Positions 15,278 to 23,371 of a DNA stretch of 39,642 bases are shown in pieces. The stretch's first letter is position 1. The number at the start of each line of letters is the position of its first letter. Below the pieces are notes generated by a model. It was not told the origin of the DNA, did no database searches, and saw only the letters and a program-made list of their open reading frames with translations. The position numbers and the translations under genes were made by a program. The DNA comes from a virus: the IMG/VR virus record IMGVR_UViG_3300008114_000133, positions 1 to 39,642 of that record, one strand, 5' to 3'.

Positions 15278-15319
15278 CCTTGGACCTACCGGCCCCAAGG
15301 AGTGTTTTAAGACCGGTAG
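15278..15319 (+). promoter_or_regulatory. H-type pseudoknot-like RNA element before the scaffold gene
   Basis: CCTTGG (15278-15283) pairs with CCAAGG (15295-15300). Its loop contains CTACCGG (15286-15292), which pairs with CCGGTAG (15313-15319). Connecting lengths are 2, 2 and 12 nt, a standard H-type pseudoknot geometry with perfect 6-bp and 7-bp stems. An extra CCAAGG at 15253-15258, inside the preceding gene, could compete for CCTTGG. It lies in the only sizeable gap (126 bp) of the head module and ends about 75 nt before the scaffold start. Confidence 0.5.
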
Positions 15320-15394
15320 TTAGAGCCATACCGTTTCCCCAGACGAATATGAGGCTAACGACAATTCAACTAACGAATAGGGAGAAGGACCACT

Positions 15395-15871
15395 ATGTCC
15401 AATTACGACTACGAGGATGAAGACGACGACATCACCACCAATGGTGATAACCAATCGAATGACCTTGTTAAACAACTACGCAAAGCAGCTAAGCAGAAGG
15501 ACAAAGAACTTGCGGAACTCCGCGATAAGTTTGATGGACTAAGCAAGGCTCAACGCGAGAGATCCATCAAGGATGCCCTCGAACGTCGAGGAGTAAATCA
15601 GAAGATTTCTGCATTTATTCCACAGGACATTGACCCAACTGAGGAGTCTGTGTCTAAGTGGCTTGAGGACTATGCCGATGTATTCGGTATTGACCTTGGC
15701 CAGAACCAAACTACGAATGTAGATCCAGCTGATATTGCTGCATACAAGAAGATGACTGGTACTGCTGATGCAGGACTGTCACCAGAACGAGGCGCAGACG
15801 TGATGTCCCGTCTTATGAATGCAAATAGCAAAGATGAGTTGGATGAGATTATTCGTCAGTCTGGACTTTAA
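15395..15871 (+). CDS. Scaffolding-like protein
   Basis: The 158-residue protein directly before the capsid gene has a very acidic N-terminus (SNYDYEDEDDDITT), a predicted coiled coil at about 23-60 (VKQLRKAAKQKDKELAELRD), and a C-terminal helical part ending DELDEIIRQSGL. Acidic, helical and capsid-adjacent is the usual description of phage scaffolds, which guide procapsid assembly and then leave or are degraded. The AGGGAGAAGGACC ribosome binding site supports the ATG at 15395. No protease domain is present. Confidence 0.75.
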   Translation: MSNYDYEDEDDDITTNGDNQSNDLVKQLRKAAKQKDKELAELRDKFDGLSKAQRERSIKDALERRGVNQKISAFIPQDIDPTEESVSKWLEDYADVFGIDLGQNQTTNVDPADIAAYKKMTGTADAGLSPERGADVMSRLMNANSKDELDEIIRQSGL

Positions 15872-15901
15872 CTCAACCCAAACAACGAAAGGTAGCGCCT
15901 A

Positions 15902-16831
15902 ATGGCAATTCCATCAGGTTCCCTAACCGGAACATCGGACATTAGCAACCTCGTCAAAACCGCATACGACCAATATGTTCGTATGGCTCTCCGTAGCATC
16001 CCGGTAATGCGTGCGATTGCAGATGTCAAGCCAGTACAACAGGCAATGCCAGGTTCATCAGTTGTATTCTCAATCTATTCAGATCTAGCTCAGGCTACAT
16101 CTACATTGACAGAAACATCAGATGTATCAAGCATTGCACTAGGTAACCCAAACCAGGTTACAGTAACACTGAACGAATACGGTTCAGCAGTTACAACAAC
16201 AAAGAAGCTAAACCTAACTTCTTTCAACGATGTAGACTCAGCACTTGCTGACATCATCGCTTACAACTCAGCAGACTCTATTGATGCTGTAGTTGCTGGA
16301 GTTCTTACAGGTGGCTCAAACGTCATCTACGCAGGAACTGCAACAACAACCAACACCATCACATCTTCAATGACAATGGCTGTTGCTGATATCCGTGAGG
16401 CTGTAACACAGCTTCGCACAAACAAGGCTGTGCCACGTATCAATGACTTGTACGCTGCATACCTCCACCCACGTCAGGCAGCTGACCTCCGTGCTGAATC
16501 AGGCACAGGCGGCTTCCAGGCGCTCACACAGTACGTTGACCGCACACCATTCGTGGCTGGTGCAGTTGGCGTAATCGAAGGTGCGTTTGTAGTTGAGACA
16601 CCACGTGTCCCATTCGCTGCAAACTCAGGATCAGTTAACGTCTACAAGGCTGTTATCGCTGGTCGTGAAGCACTTGCTGAAGCACAGGGTCAGGACATCT
16701 CTACCGTTATCGGACCAGAGATTGACGCACTCCGTCGTTTCCGTACCATCGGTTGGTACTATATGGGTGGCTTTGCACGCCTCCGTGAAGCAGCACTCTA
16801 TCGTATTGAGTCAGCAGCTTCAATCAACTAA
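15902..16831 (+). CDS. Major capsid protein
   Basis: The 309-residue protein has the expected size for an HK97-fold major capsid protein and follows the scaffold gene. The N-terminus (SDISNLVKTAYDQYVRMALR) forms an arm helix. The central sequence VTVTLNEYGSAVTTTKKLNL near residues 78-97 resembles the N4-gp56-type capsid proteins common in actinophages. It is Ala/Thr/Val/Ser-rich without Cys. It begins 30 bp after the scaffold stop with AACGAAAGG upstream, and a strong hairpin follows its stop codon, possibly helping set high expression. Family placement is by pattern and gene order. Confidence 0.85.
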   Translation: MAIPSGSLTGTSDISNLVKTAYDQYVRMALRSIPVMRAIADVKPVQQAMPGSSVVFSIYSDLAQATSTLTETSDVSSIALGNPNQVTVTLNEYGSAVTTTKKLNLTSFNDVDSALADIIAYNSADSIDAVVAGVLTGGSNVIYAGTATTTNTITSSMTMAVADIREAVTQLRTNKAVPRINDLYAAYLHPRQAADLRAESGTGGFQALTQYVDRTPFVAGAVGVIEGAFVVETPRVPFAANSGSVNVYKAVIAGREALAEAQGQDISTVIGPEIDALRRFRTIGWYYMGGFARLREAALYRIESAASIN

Positions 16832-16844
16832 GTGCAACGGTGGG

Positions 16845-16862
16845 GGGCAGGGAAACCTGCCC
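16845..16862 (+). terminator. GAAA-loop hairpin after the capsid gene (attenuator or RNA stabiliser)
   Basis: GGGCAGG (16845-16851) and CCTGCCC (16856-16862) form a perfect 7-bp GC-rich stem with a GAAA tetraloop, 13 bp after the capsid stop. The tract that follows has only scattered Ts (TTCATCACTT). Partial termination or 3'-end protection of capsid mRNA is more likely than full termination, since the module continues downstream without a new promoter. Confidence 0.6.
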
Positions 16863-16887
16863 TTCATCACTTAAGAAGGGAAGATGA

Positions 16888-17211
16888 ATGCCGTATAACT
16901 TGGTAACTCCTTGGGAGAACGAAACCTGGTGTGACAGTACATACTTTAATACGTATGCACGTTTGGCAGGACGACCACTTGCTGGTGGTTCTTATACTGG
17001 AGCTGTGCCATCTTTTCTTACAGATGTTCCACGTGGTGTAACACTTCTAGTAAACGGTACAACCGTTACTGAAAGCAGAACTCCATATCAGGATGACTTA
17101 GCAAATGCTGACACCTATTATCTAGGTGGCCACGCCTATACGCTATCTGATGCAGAAGCGCAGATCCTAATAGATGCTGGTTACAGCGAATATCTAACAC
17201 CGGTGGCTTAA
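16888..17211 (+). CDS. Hypothetical head/neck-associated protein (107 aa)
   Basis: The 107-residue protein lies immediately after the capsid gene, with an AGAAGGGAAG ribosome binding site. It looks beta-rich through about residue 75 (GVTLLVNGTTVTESRTPYQDD) and has a helical end (LSDAEAQILIDAGYSEYL). Proteins of this size in this position are often decoration, adaptor or completion proteins. The LSDAEAQxLIxAGY pattern is familiar from other phage small proteins without known function. TAATG couples it to the next gene. Confidence 0.7.
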   Translation: MPYNLVTPWENETWCDSTYFNTYARLAGRPLAGGSYTGAVPSFLTDVPRGVTLLVNGTTVTESRTPYQDDLANADTYYLGGHAYTLSDAEAQILIDAGYSEYLTPVA

Positions 17212-17480
17212 TGGCAAAGCATTGGGAAGTACATCCAGAAGAAGTAGCAGGTTGCTTCGGATGCAAGGCTATGGGCCTTCAGATGAATACAGGTGCAGCA
17301 AGCAGTCGTGGTATACCCACTGCCAAGCAGCACGATAAAGAGTTGGGTGCGTATTACGACGCAGTTCGACAAGGCATTGAACCTCGTTCAACGAGACAGC
17401 CTGATATTGATGCAGCAGTAAGAATCAGTAATGAAGGCGGCAAGGCCTTTGACGGAATCAACCTAACATACAAGGAGTAA
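17211..17480 (+). CDS. Conserved actinophage protein with CxxC motif (89 aa)
   Basis: The 89-residue protein carries HPEEVAGCFGCKAMGLQMNTG near its start. This matches, as I recall it, a widespread actinophage family beginning W-E-x-H-P-x-x-V-x-G-C-F-G-C-K, whose function is unknown. The single CxxC plus nearby His could bind zinc as a dimer. The start overlaps the preceding TAA (TAATG). Its conservation in structural modules of actinophages supports the host assignment. No catalytic motif. Confidence 0.75.
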   Translation: MAKHWEVHPEEVAGCFGCKAMGLQMNTGAASSRGIPTAKQHDKELGAYYDAVRQGIEPRSTRQPDIDAAVRISNEGGKAFDGINLTYKE

Positions 17481-17483
17481 AAA

Positions 17484-17645
17484 ATGAAGGAAGAAGCATA
17501 CGCTAAAGAAAACGGCAAAGCGTTTGAATATGTCAAGAACGTTGAAGAAGTAGAAGCCTATCCTCTAGCAGACAAGCAGTTTGCATCTAACCGTAAGTAT
17601 ATGACATACGAGTCAATCTCTACTGGCGTCGGTGGTAAGAAGTAA
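17484..17645 (+). CDS. Hypothetical small protein (53 aa)
   Basis: The 53-residue protein, MKEEAYAKENGKAFEYVKN and onward, is helical and acidic in its first half and basic at the end (GVGGKK). It has a good ribosome binding site (AAGGAGTAAAAA), and its TAA overlaps the next ATG (TAATG). It starts the run of mini-genes between the capsid and tail modules. Function unknown. Confidence 0.65.
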   Translation: MKEEAYAKENGKAFEYVKNVEEVEAYPLADKQFASNRKYMTYESISTGVGGKK

Positions 17646-17740
17646 TGTGTGCTAAGTGCGGATGTAAGTGCAAGGCAGGTAAGCCACAAAAGGGCTGCAA
17701 GTGCAGCTGTGCAACTTGCAAGAATGCTAGGAAGAAGTAA
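17645..17740 (+). CDS. Metallothionein-like Cys-rich peptide (31 aa)
   Basis: The 31-residue peptide contains eight Cys (residues 2, 5, 7, 9, 18, 20, 22, 25) arranged as CxxCxCxC, a nine-residue Lys/Gly spacer, then CxCxCxxC. The remainder is mostly Lys, with no aromatic residues. The mirrored CxC-rich clusters, high Lys and absence of aromatics are the classical description of metallothioneins, which bind several Zn, Cu or Cd ions through thiolate clusters. Start and stop both use TAATG overlaps with neighbours, which supports a real gene. It lies beside other Lys-rich mini-genes. Metal buffering is inferred from composition; a structural zinc peptide is the alternative. Confidence 0.6.
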   Translation: MCAKCGCKCKAGKPQKGCKCSCATCKNARKK

Positions 17741-17910
17741 TGAAGAAGGCTAAAGGCGCTAAGAAAGTTGCCAAGGTTATGCGCGAGTTTAAAGCTGGCA
17801 CACTTCATTCAGGTAGCAAGGGTCCAGTAGTCAAGAACAAAAAGCAGGCTATTGCTATCGCTCTTTCTGAGGCAAAGATGTCTAAGAAGAAAATGGGCAA
17901 GAAGAAGTAA
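17740..17910 (+). CDS. DUF6496-like small basic protein (56 aa)
   Basis: The 56-residue protein has a Lys-rich start and end around the core KVMREFKAGTLHSGSKGPVV, followed by a QAIAIALSEA segment. That core matches my recollection of DUF6496 (VMxEFKxGxLHSGSKxGPxVKxxKQAIAIALSEA), found in many bacteria and phages without known function. It starts at a TAATG overlap with the Cys-rich peptide and ends directly before the next ATG. The strongly basic tails suggest nucleic-acid contact. Confidence 0.75.
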   Translation: MKKAKGAKKVAKVMREFKAGTLHSGSKGPVVKNKKQAIAIALSEAKMSKKKMGKKK

Positions 17911-18171
17911 ATGGCCAAGGATCCACGCTTAGAACGTGCAGGTGTAGAAGGCTTTAACAAGCCTAAGCGCACACCTAGCCATCCAACTAAATCACACGTT
18001 GTCGTTGCAAAAGAAGGCGACAAGGTAAAGACAATCCGCTTTGGTCAGCAAGGCGTCACTGGCGATAAGAAGCCAACAGCAAGACAAGCATCATTTAAAG
18101 CACGTCACGCAAAGAACATTGCCAAGGGCAAGATGAGTGCGGCGTACTGGGCAGATAAGGTGAAGTGGTGA
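17911..18171 (+). CDS. Conserved small basic viral protein (86 aa)
   Basis: The 86-residue protein has two conserved-looking blocks: RAGVEGFNKPKRTPSHPTKS near the start with VVVAKEGDKVKTIRFGQQGV behind it, and AKGKMSAAYWADKVKW at the end. I recall closely similar small proteins from many environmental phages; their role is unknown. It is highly basic. It begins at the base after the preceding stop and overlaps the next GTG by 4 bp. The recurring association with DUF6496-like proteins suggests a shared role, not established here. Confidence 0.75.
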   Translation: MAKDPRLERAGVEGFNKPKRTPSHPTKSHVVVAKEGDKVKTIRFGQQGVTGDKKPTARQASFKARHAKNIAKGKMSAAYWADKVKW

Positions 18172-18326
18172 AGAAGAAAGCATTTTGGGATACAAAGAAT
18201 CCTAAGAAAACATCTAAGACATTAACACCTGCTCAAAAGGCTGCAGCTAAGGCTAAGGCAAAAGCAGCAGGGCGACCATATCCAAACTTGGTCGATAACG
18301 CAGCAGTATCTAAAAAGAAGAAGTGA
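18168..18326 (+). CDS. Lys-rich mini-protein (52 aa)
   Basis: The 52-residue protein starts at GTG 18168 inside the preceding stop codon (GTGA) and reads MKKKAFWDTKNPKKTSKTLT, then an Ala/Lys run (QKAAAKAKAKAAGRPYPNLV) and a KKKK end. The GRPYPNLVDN motif recurs, as I recall, in small basic proteins of other phages and gives some support for conservation. DNA association is possible. It closes the basic mini-gene cluster before the tail module. Confidence 0.65.
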   Translation: MKKKAFWDTKNPKKTSKTLTPAQKAAAKAKAKAAGRPYPNLVDNAAVSKKKK

Positions 18327-18334
18327 GGTAGACG

Positions 18335-18630
18335 GTGCCAACAGGTAACGCAGGATCAACTCTGGTAGCAGAATTAAATAGACTAGCCAATGGTGGCACC
18401 TATCCTCCAATTACTTCTTATCTTGATGAGGCAGGCGCAGCCCGTGCTTGGGCTGCAGCACGCTCTGTAACTATTTACCATACAGATACAGTAGGAGTTC
18501 TTAATGACATTGCGGGTATCCCGGATGGTGCGGATGGGCGCCTTGACTACACTGGTATATGTAATTACCTCGCTGGTACTACTGGCCTTACTGCAAACGC
18601 AGCACTCCAAAGTATTGATGAAGGTGCTTG

Positions 18631-18631
<1 letters not shown>
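18335..18631 (+). CDS. Hypothetical tail-module protein (98 aa)
   Basis: The 98-residue, Ala/Gly/Thr-rich protein starts at GTG 18335 behind a GAGGTAGAC ribosome binding site. It begins MPTGNAGSTLVAELNRLANG and contains DEAGAARAWAAARS in the middle, with a helical end. It overlaps the next gene (TGATG). Proteins of this type commonly precede tail fibre genes in environmental phages, and some act as connector or chaperone components. No firm function. Confidence 0.65.
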
Positions 18632-20030
<1,399 letters not shown>

Positions 20031-20033
20031 GTT

Positions 20034-20048
20034 TGCTATACTGTCAAG
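20034..20048 (+). promoter_or_regulatory. Extended -10 promoter giving a leaderless glycosyltransferase mRNA
   Basis: TGC-TATACT (TG at 20034-20035, hexamer 20037-20042) is a good extended -10 element. It ends 6 nt before the ATG at 20049, the distance expected when transcription starts at or near the A of the start codon. There is no convincing ribosome binding site before this ATG, and no good -35. Leaderless starts are frequent in Actinobacteria. Confidence 0.5.
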
Positions 20049-21107
20049 ATGAAAATAGCCATCTATACAATCAGTAAGAATGAGGAAAAACACGTTGAGC
20101 GTTGGTACAACTCCACAAAGGAAGCTGACTACCACCTGCTCGCAGATACAGGATCAACAGACAGAACAGTTGAAATTGCTAGAAGTCTTGGTATTACTGT
20201 CTTTGAAATATCTGTCGTACCCTTTAGGTTTGATGACGCGAGAAATGCGTCGTTAGCGCTACTACCGCCAGACTTTGATTACTGCATTGCACTAGATGTA
20301 GATGAAGTACTCACACCTGGTTGGCGACAGGCGCTAGAAGCACCCCTTGCTGCAGGTATTGATAGACCTTCGTATAGAAGAATCGAAGCGTTCCACGAAG
20401 ACGGAAGTGTTGCTTCAGAGTTTGATGGCTTTAAGGTACACCGCAGACAAGGTATTAGGTGGAAGTACCCAATCCACGAAGTACCAGAATGGTACAAAGA
20501 AGAACCTGAAGTTAAAGGTCGCATTGAAGGTTTTGAAACGCACCACTTGCAGGATAAGACAAAGTCTAGGGCGCAGTACTTAACGCTACTAGAGGCTGCA
20601 GTGCGTGAGAATCCAGATGCTAGAAACTTGTACTACCTTGGTAGAGAACAGTCCTACCATAACCAGTTGAAAGAATCTACTGAGTCACTGAAGAAGTACT
20701 TAGAGTTAAGTATCTTTCCAGAAGAGCGTAGCGCAGCTTGTCGAATCTTATCTAAGTCAGACCCAAAGAATGCTGAAGAGTGGTTGACAAGAGGTACTGA
20801 AGAGTATCCGTGCAGAGAATCAATACTAGGTCTTGCTAACTATTACTACGTAAACCAAGAGTGGGATGCGTGCCTATTAGTAGCAAAGAAGGCTTTGGAA
20901 TATGACAAGAAGCCTATGTCCTTTTTGTCTGAGTCTTGGGCGTGGGGATCAATGGCCGATGACCTGATTGCAATTAGCAGTTGGCAACTTGGAGATTTTG
21001 AAACAGCAGTAAAGCACGGAACTAAAGCAGTAGAGATAAACCCAAATGATGAACGCTTGGTTAAAAACCTTGAGTTCTATAAGGAGAAACTAGATGGCAA
21101 CCCTTAA
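20049..21107 (+). CDS. Family 2-like (GT-A) glycosyltransferase with TPR-like C-terminus
   Basis: The 352-residue enzyme starts with a GT-A nucleotide-sugar-binding pattern: MKIAIYTISKNEEKHVERW, then LLADTGSTDRTVEIARSLGI (about 30-50), and the metal-binding DxD in CIALDVDEVL near residues 78-87. The C-terminal 150 residues are helical with TPR-like character (NLYYLGREQSYHNQLKESTE, VKHGTKAVEINPNDERL). It would transfer a sugar from a nucleotide donor to a protein or glycan acceptor in the cytoplasm. It lies inside the tail module between the collagen-like fibre and the adaptor, so the fibre is a likely acceptor. It has its own leaderless promoter and overlaps the next gene by 14 bp. Confidence 0.85.
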   Translation: MKIAIYTISKNEEKHVERWYNSTKEADYHLLADTGSTDRTVEIARSLGITVFEISVVPFRFDDARNASLALLPPDFDYCIALDVDEVLTPGWRQALEAPLAAGIDRPSYRRIEAFHEDGSVASEFDGFKVHRRQGIRWKYPIHEVPEWYKEEPEVKGRIEGFETHHLQDKTKSRAQYLTLLEAAVRENPDARNLYYLGREQSYHNQLKESTESLKKYLELSIFPEERSAACRILSKSDPKNAEEWLTRGTEEYPCRESILGLANYYYVNQEWDACLLVAKKALEYDKKPMSFLSESWAWGSMADDLIAISSWQLGDFETAVKHGTKAVEINPNDERLVKNLEFYKEKLDGNP

Positions 21108-21990
21108 CGATATCATCAGTGAGATTCGTTCTTCACTCGCAGGTTTTACCTTGCGACAAGATCGTATTACTTACTTGACGAGCGCTTTAAATACTACAGA
21201 TACTGCTATCCAGATTGGCTCATCAGCCAACCTTGCTAAGGGTATTATCGAAATTGATGATGAACTCATCTGGGTTGATAACTTTACACAATCAAGCAAC
21301 ACAATGAACGCGGCTCCTGGGTTTGGTCGCGGATATCAGGGAACCTCAGCTGCTCCACACGCGGTTAATTCACAAGTAATTCTTACTCCATCATTCCCAC
21401 GTACCAACATCCAGCAGGCAATCAACGACACAATCAACTCTGTCTATCCTAAGCTCTGGGCTGTTTACTCAACTACATTTACTTTTAACGCAAGCCAGAC
21501 AACATACGCACTACCAGATGATGCAGACAATATCTTGTATATGTCTTGGCAGACTACTGGTTCAAGCCGTGAGTGGTTGCCTATCAACCGTTGGCGTCAA
21601 GACCTTATGGCTAACGTTGCAACATTTAATACACAGAAGACTATTAACATCTATGAGAACATCCAGCCTGGTAGAACAGTACAGGTTTGGTATATGGCAA
21701 AGCCACAGACTATGACAAGTGGCACCGATGACTTCAGCGCAGTAACTGGTCTACCAGAATCCTGTAGAGATGTCATTGTCTATGGCGCAGCATATCGTCT
21801 GCTCTCCTTCGTAGACCCAGGTCGTATCAACTTGACATCAGCTGAAGCGGATCTTGCAGATAGCAAGGTGCCAGGAGCAGCCGGTGGTAATGCTTCTCGT
21901 TACATCTATGCACTCTACAACCAGAGACTGCAGGATGAATCACTCAAACTTACAAACATCTACCCAGTGCGTTTACACTACACGAAGTGA
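21094..21990 (+). CDS. Probable head-tail adaptor/connector protein (298 aa)
   Basis: The 298-residue protein starts MATLNDIISEIRSSLAGFTL behind an AAGGAGAAACTAG ribosome binding site. Residues 25-85 form a beta region with a G-I-I-E-I-D-D-E-L-I-W-V segment, also seen in the next gene (EEIVWVTNIS). A helical core follows (NIQQAINDTINSVYPKLWAV), then a mixed alpha/beta region ending in helices. The DxIxxVxPxLW pattern and gene order resemble adaptor or tail-tubular-A-like proteins of short-tailed phages. It is present once and is not fibre-like. The assignment is moderate. Confidence 0.55.
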   Translation: MATLNDIISEIRSSLAGFTLRQDRITYLTSALNTTDTAIQIGSSANLAKGIIEIDDELIWVDNFTQSSNTMNAAPGFGRGYQGTSAAPHAVNSQVILTPSFPRTNIQQAINDTINSVYPKLWAVYSTTFTFNASQTTYALPDDADNILYMSWQTTGSSREWLPINRWRQDLMANVATFNTQKTINIYENIQPGRTVQVWYMAKPQTMTSGTDDFSAVTGLPESCRDVIVYGAAYRLLSFVDPGRINLTSAEADLADSKVPGAAGGNASRYIYALYNQRLQDESLKLTNIYPVRLHYTK

Positions 21991-22000
21991 GGAATAGCAA

Positions 22001-22807
22001 GTGACAAGAAAATATAGTTCAACTTCGGTTGCCACAACATTAGCGGCAGGTGTTAACAGTTCTGCCTTGAGCATCACAGTAGCATCTGGTACGGGTGCAG
22101 CACTTATGGGTGGTGTGACGTTATCGCCAGGTAACGTAGATACCTTTGCTGTCGCACTTGACTATGACACCATCAACGAGGAAATCGTTTGGGTCACCAA
22201 CATCTCTGGAGATGTACTTACTATTGACCGCGCTGAGGCTGGTACTACAGCAATCGCACATACAGCTGGCGCATCTGTAAAGCACGTCTTTACTGGAGAT
22301 GACGCAACCTTCTTCACAGCAGGAGTTGCTACAGCAGATGCTGCAATCCCTGAGGCTATTGTGACAGCAAAGGGTGACCTGCTTGTAGCGCAGACAAGTG
22401 CAACTGTAGACAACCTAGCGGTTGGAACTAACGGTCAGGTACTGACAGTAGATAGCACACAGACACTTGGTGTTAAGTGGTCTACACCTGCTACAACAGA
22501 TCTTACATTCAACGCACAGACCGGTACAACGTATCAGTTGGTAATCGGTGACCTTAACAAGTTGGTTACCTTAAGCAACGCTAGCGCTATTACCTTAACT
22601 GTACCTAACGGTACCTTCACAGCAGGACAGCAGATTAACGTACAGCAGATTGGTGCAGGACAGGTCACTATCGTCAGCGATGGAACTACAGTGCTGACAT
22701 CAACCGGTGCTACATCTACTGCTCCTAAACTGCGAGCGCAGTACTCAGCTGCAACAATTATCTGTACCTCAAGCAACAACTTTACAGTCGTGGGGGACCT
22801 AAGTTAA
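22001..22807 (+). CDS. Tail fibre/spike protein sharing the collagen fibre's C-terminal domain (268 aa)
   Basis: The 268-residue beta-rich protein begins at GTG 22001 with GAGGAATAGCAA upstream. Residues 1-110 contain TTLAAGVNSSALSITVASGT and NEEIVWVTNISGDVLTIDRA, a domain resembling part of the preceding 298-aa protein. Residues 115-160 are a typical fibre linker (VTAKGDLLVAQTSATVDNLA). From about residue 167 to the end (TFNAQTGTTYQLVIGDLNKL onward) it aligns with the last 100 residues of the collagen-like fibre. It is likely an accessory trimeric fibre. TAATG couples it to the next gene. Confidence 0.75.
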   Translation: MTRKYSSTSVATTLAAGVNSSALSITVASGTGAALMGGVTLSPGNVDTFAVALDYDTINEEIVWVTNISGDVLTIDRAEAGTTAIAHTAGASVKHVFTGDDATFFTAGVATADAAIPEAIVTAKGDLLVAQTSATVDNLAVGTNGQVLTVDSTQTLGVKWSTPATTDLTFNAQTGTTYQLVIGDLNKLVTLSNASAITLTVPNGTFTAGQQINVQQIGAGQVTIVSDGTTVLTSTGATSTAPKLRAQYSAATIICTSSNNFTVVGDLS

Positions 22808-23361
22808 TGTCACCAATTCTAGGAATCTGGGCATCCCAGATATCAGGACACCTTTGGGCACCTGCCGGTGCCTATGATGCTTTGGGTACGCTGACATTGT
22901 CTGCAAATGCAACAAGCGTAACTATTTCTGGCATTCCGACTGGATATAAGCATTTGCAAATTAGAGCAAACGTTCTTACTAGTCATCCAAATAACGATTT
23001 AGGAGTTCGTTTTAATGATGACTCTGCAGGGAATTACAACACTCATACACTTTACGGTTCAGGCAGCGTAGCAGGTTCTTTAGCTATATCAAACTCAACT
23101 TTCTTGGGAGCCGCTTTTAGCCAGCCAAGTGATTATCCTGGATCATTTGTTATGGATGTCCTTGATTATTCTAGTAGTAATAAATTTAAAACTACTCGTT
23201 CGTTGTGGGGTCACGATAGAAATGGTGGCAGTGGATACGTTGGTTTATATTCAGGCGCTTGGCGTTCCACTTCAACAATTACTTCAATTACTTTTTATAA
23301 TACATTTAGCGGTTCAACAATCAATACAAATACGCAATTCGCCTTGTACGGCGTAAAGTAG
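22807..23361 (+). CDS. Tail fibre domain protein (184 aa), short paralogue
   Basis: The 184-residue protein consists of one beta-sandwich-like domain. Markers are TSVTISGIPTGYKHLQIRA, VRFNDDSAGNYNTHTLYGSG and a final ITSITFYNTFSG..FALYGVK. The same domain occurs at the start of the two following genes (IPQGYTDL, MRFNGDTGSNY, FSLYGIA). This copy has no glycine-rich extension. It is probably a receptor-binding or fibre-tip subunit. Base usage is somewhat more AT-rich than its neighbours, which could reflect acquisition. Confidence 0.75.
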   Translation: MSPILGIWASQISGHLWAPAGAYDALGTLTLSANATSVTISGIPTGYKHLQIRANVLTSHPNNDLGVRFNDDSAGNYNTHTLYGSGSVAGSLAISNSTFLGAAFSQPSDYPGSFVMDVLDYSSSNKFKTTRSLWGHDRNGGSGYVGLYSGAWRSTSTITSITFYNTFSGSTINTNTQFALYGVK

Positions 23362-23371
23362 AGGAGAGACG

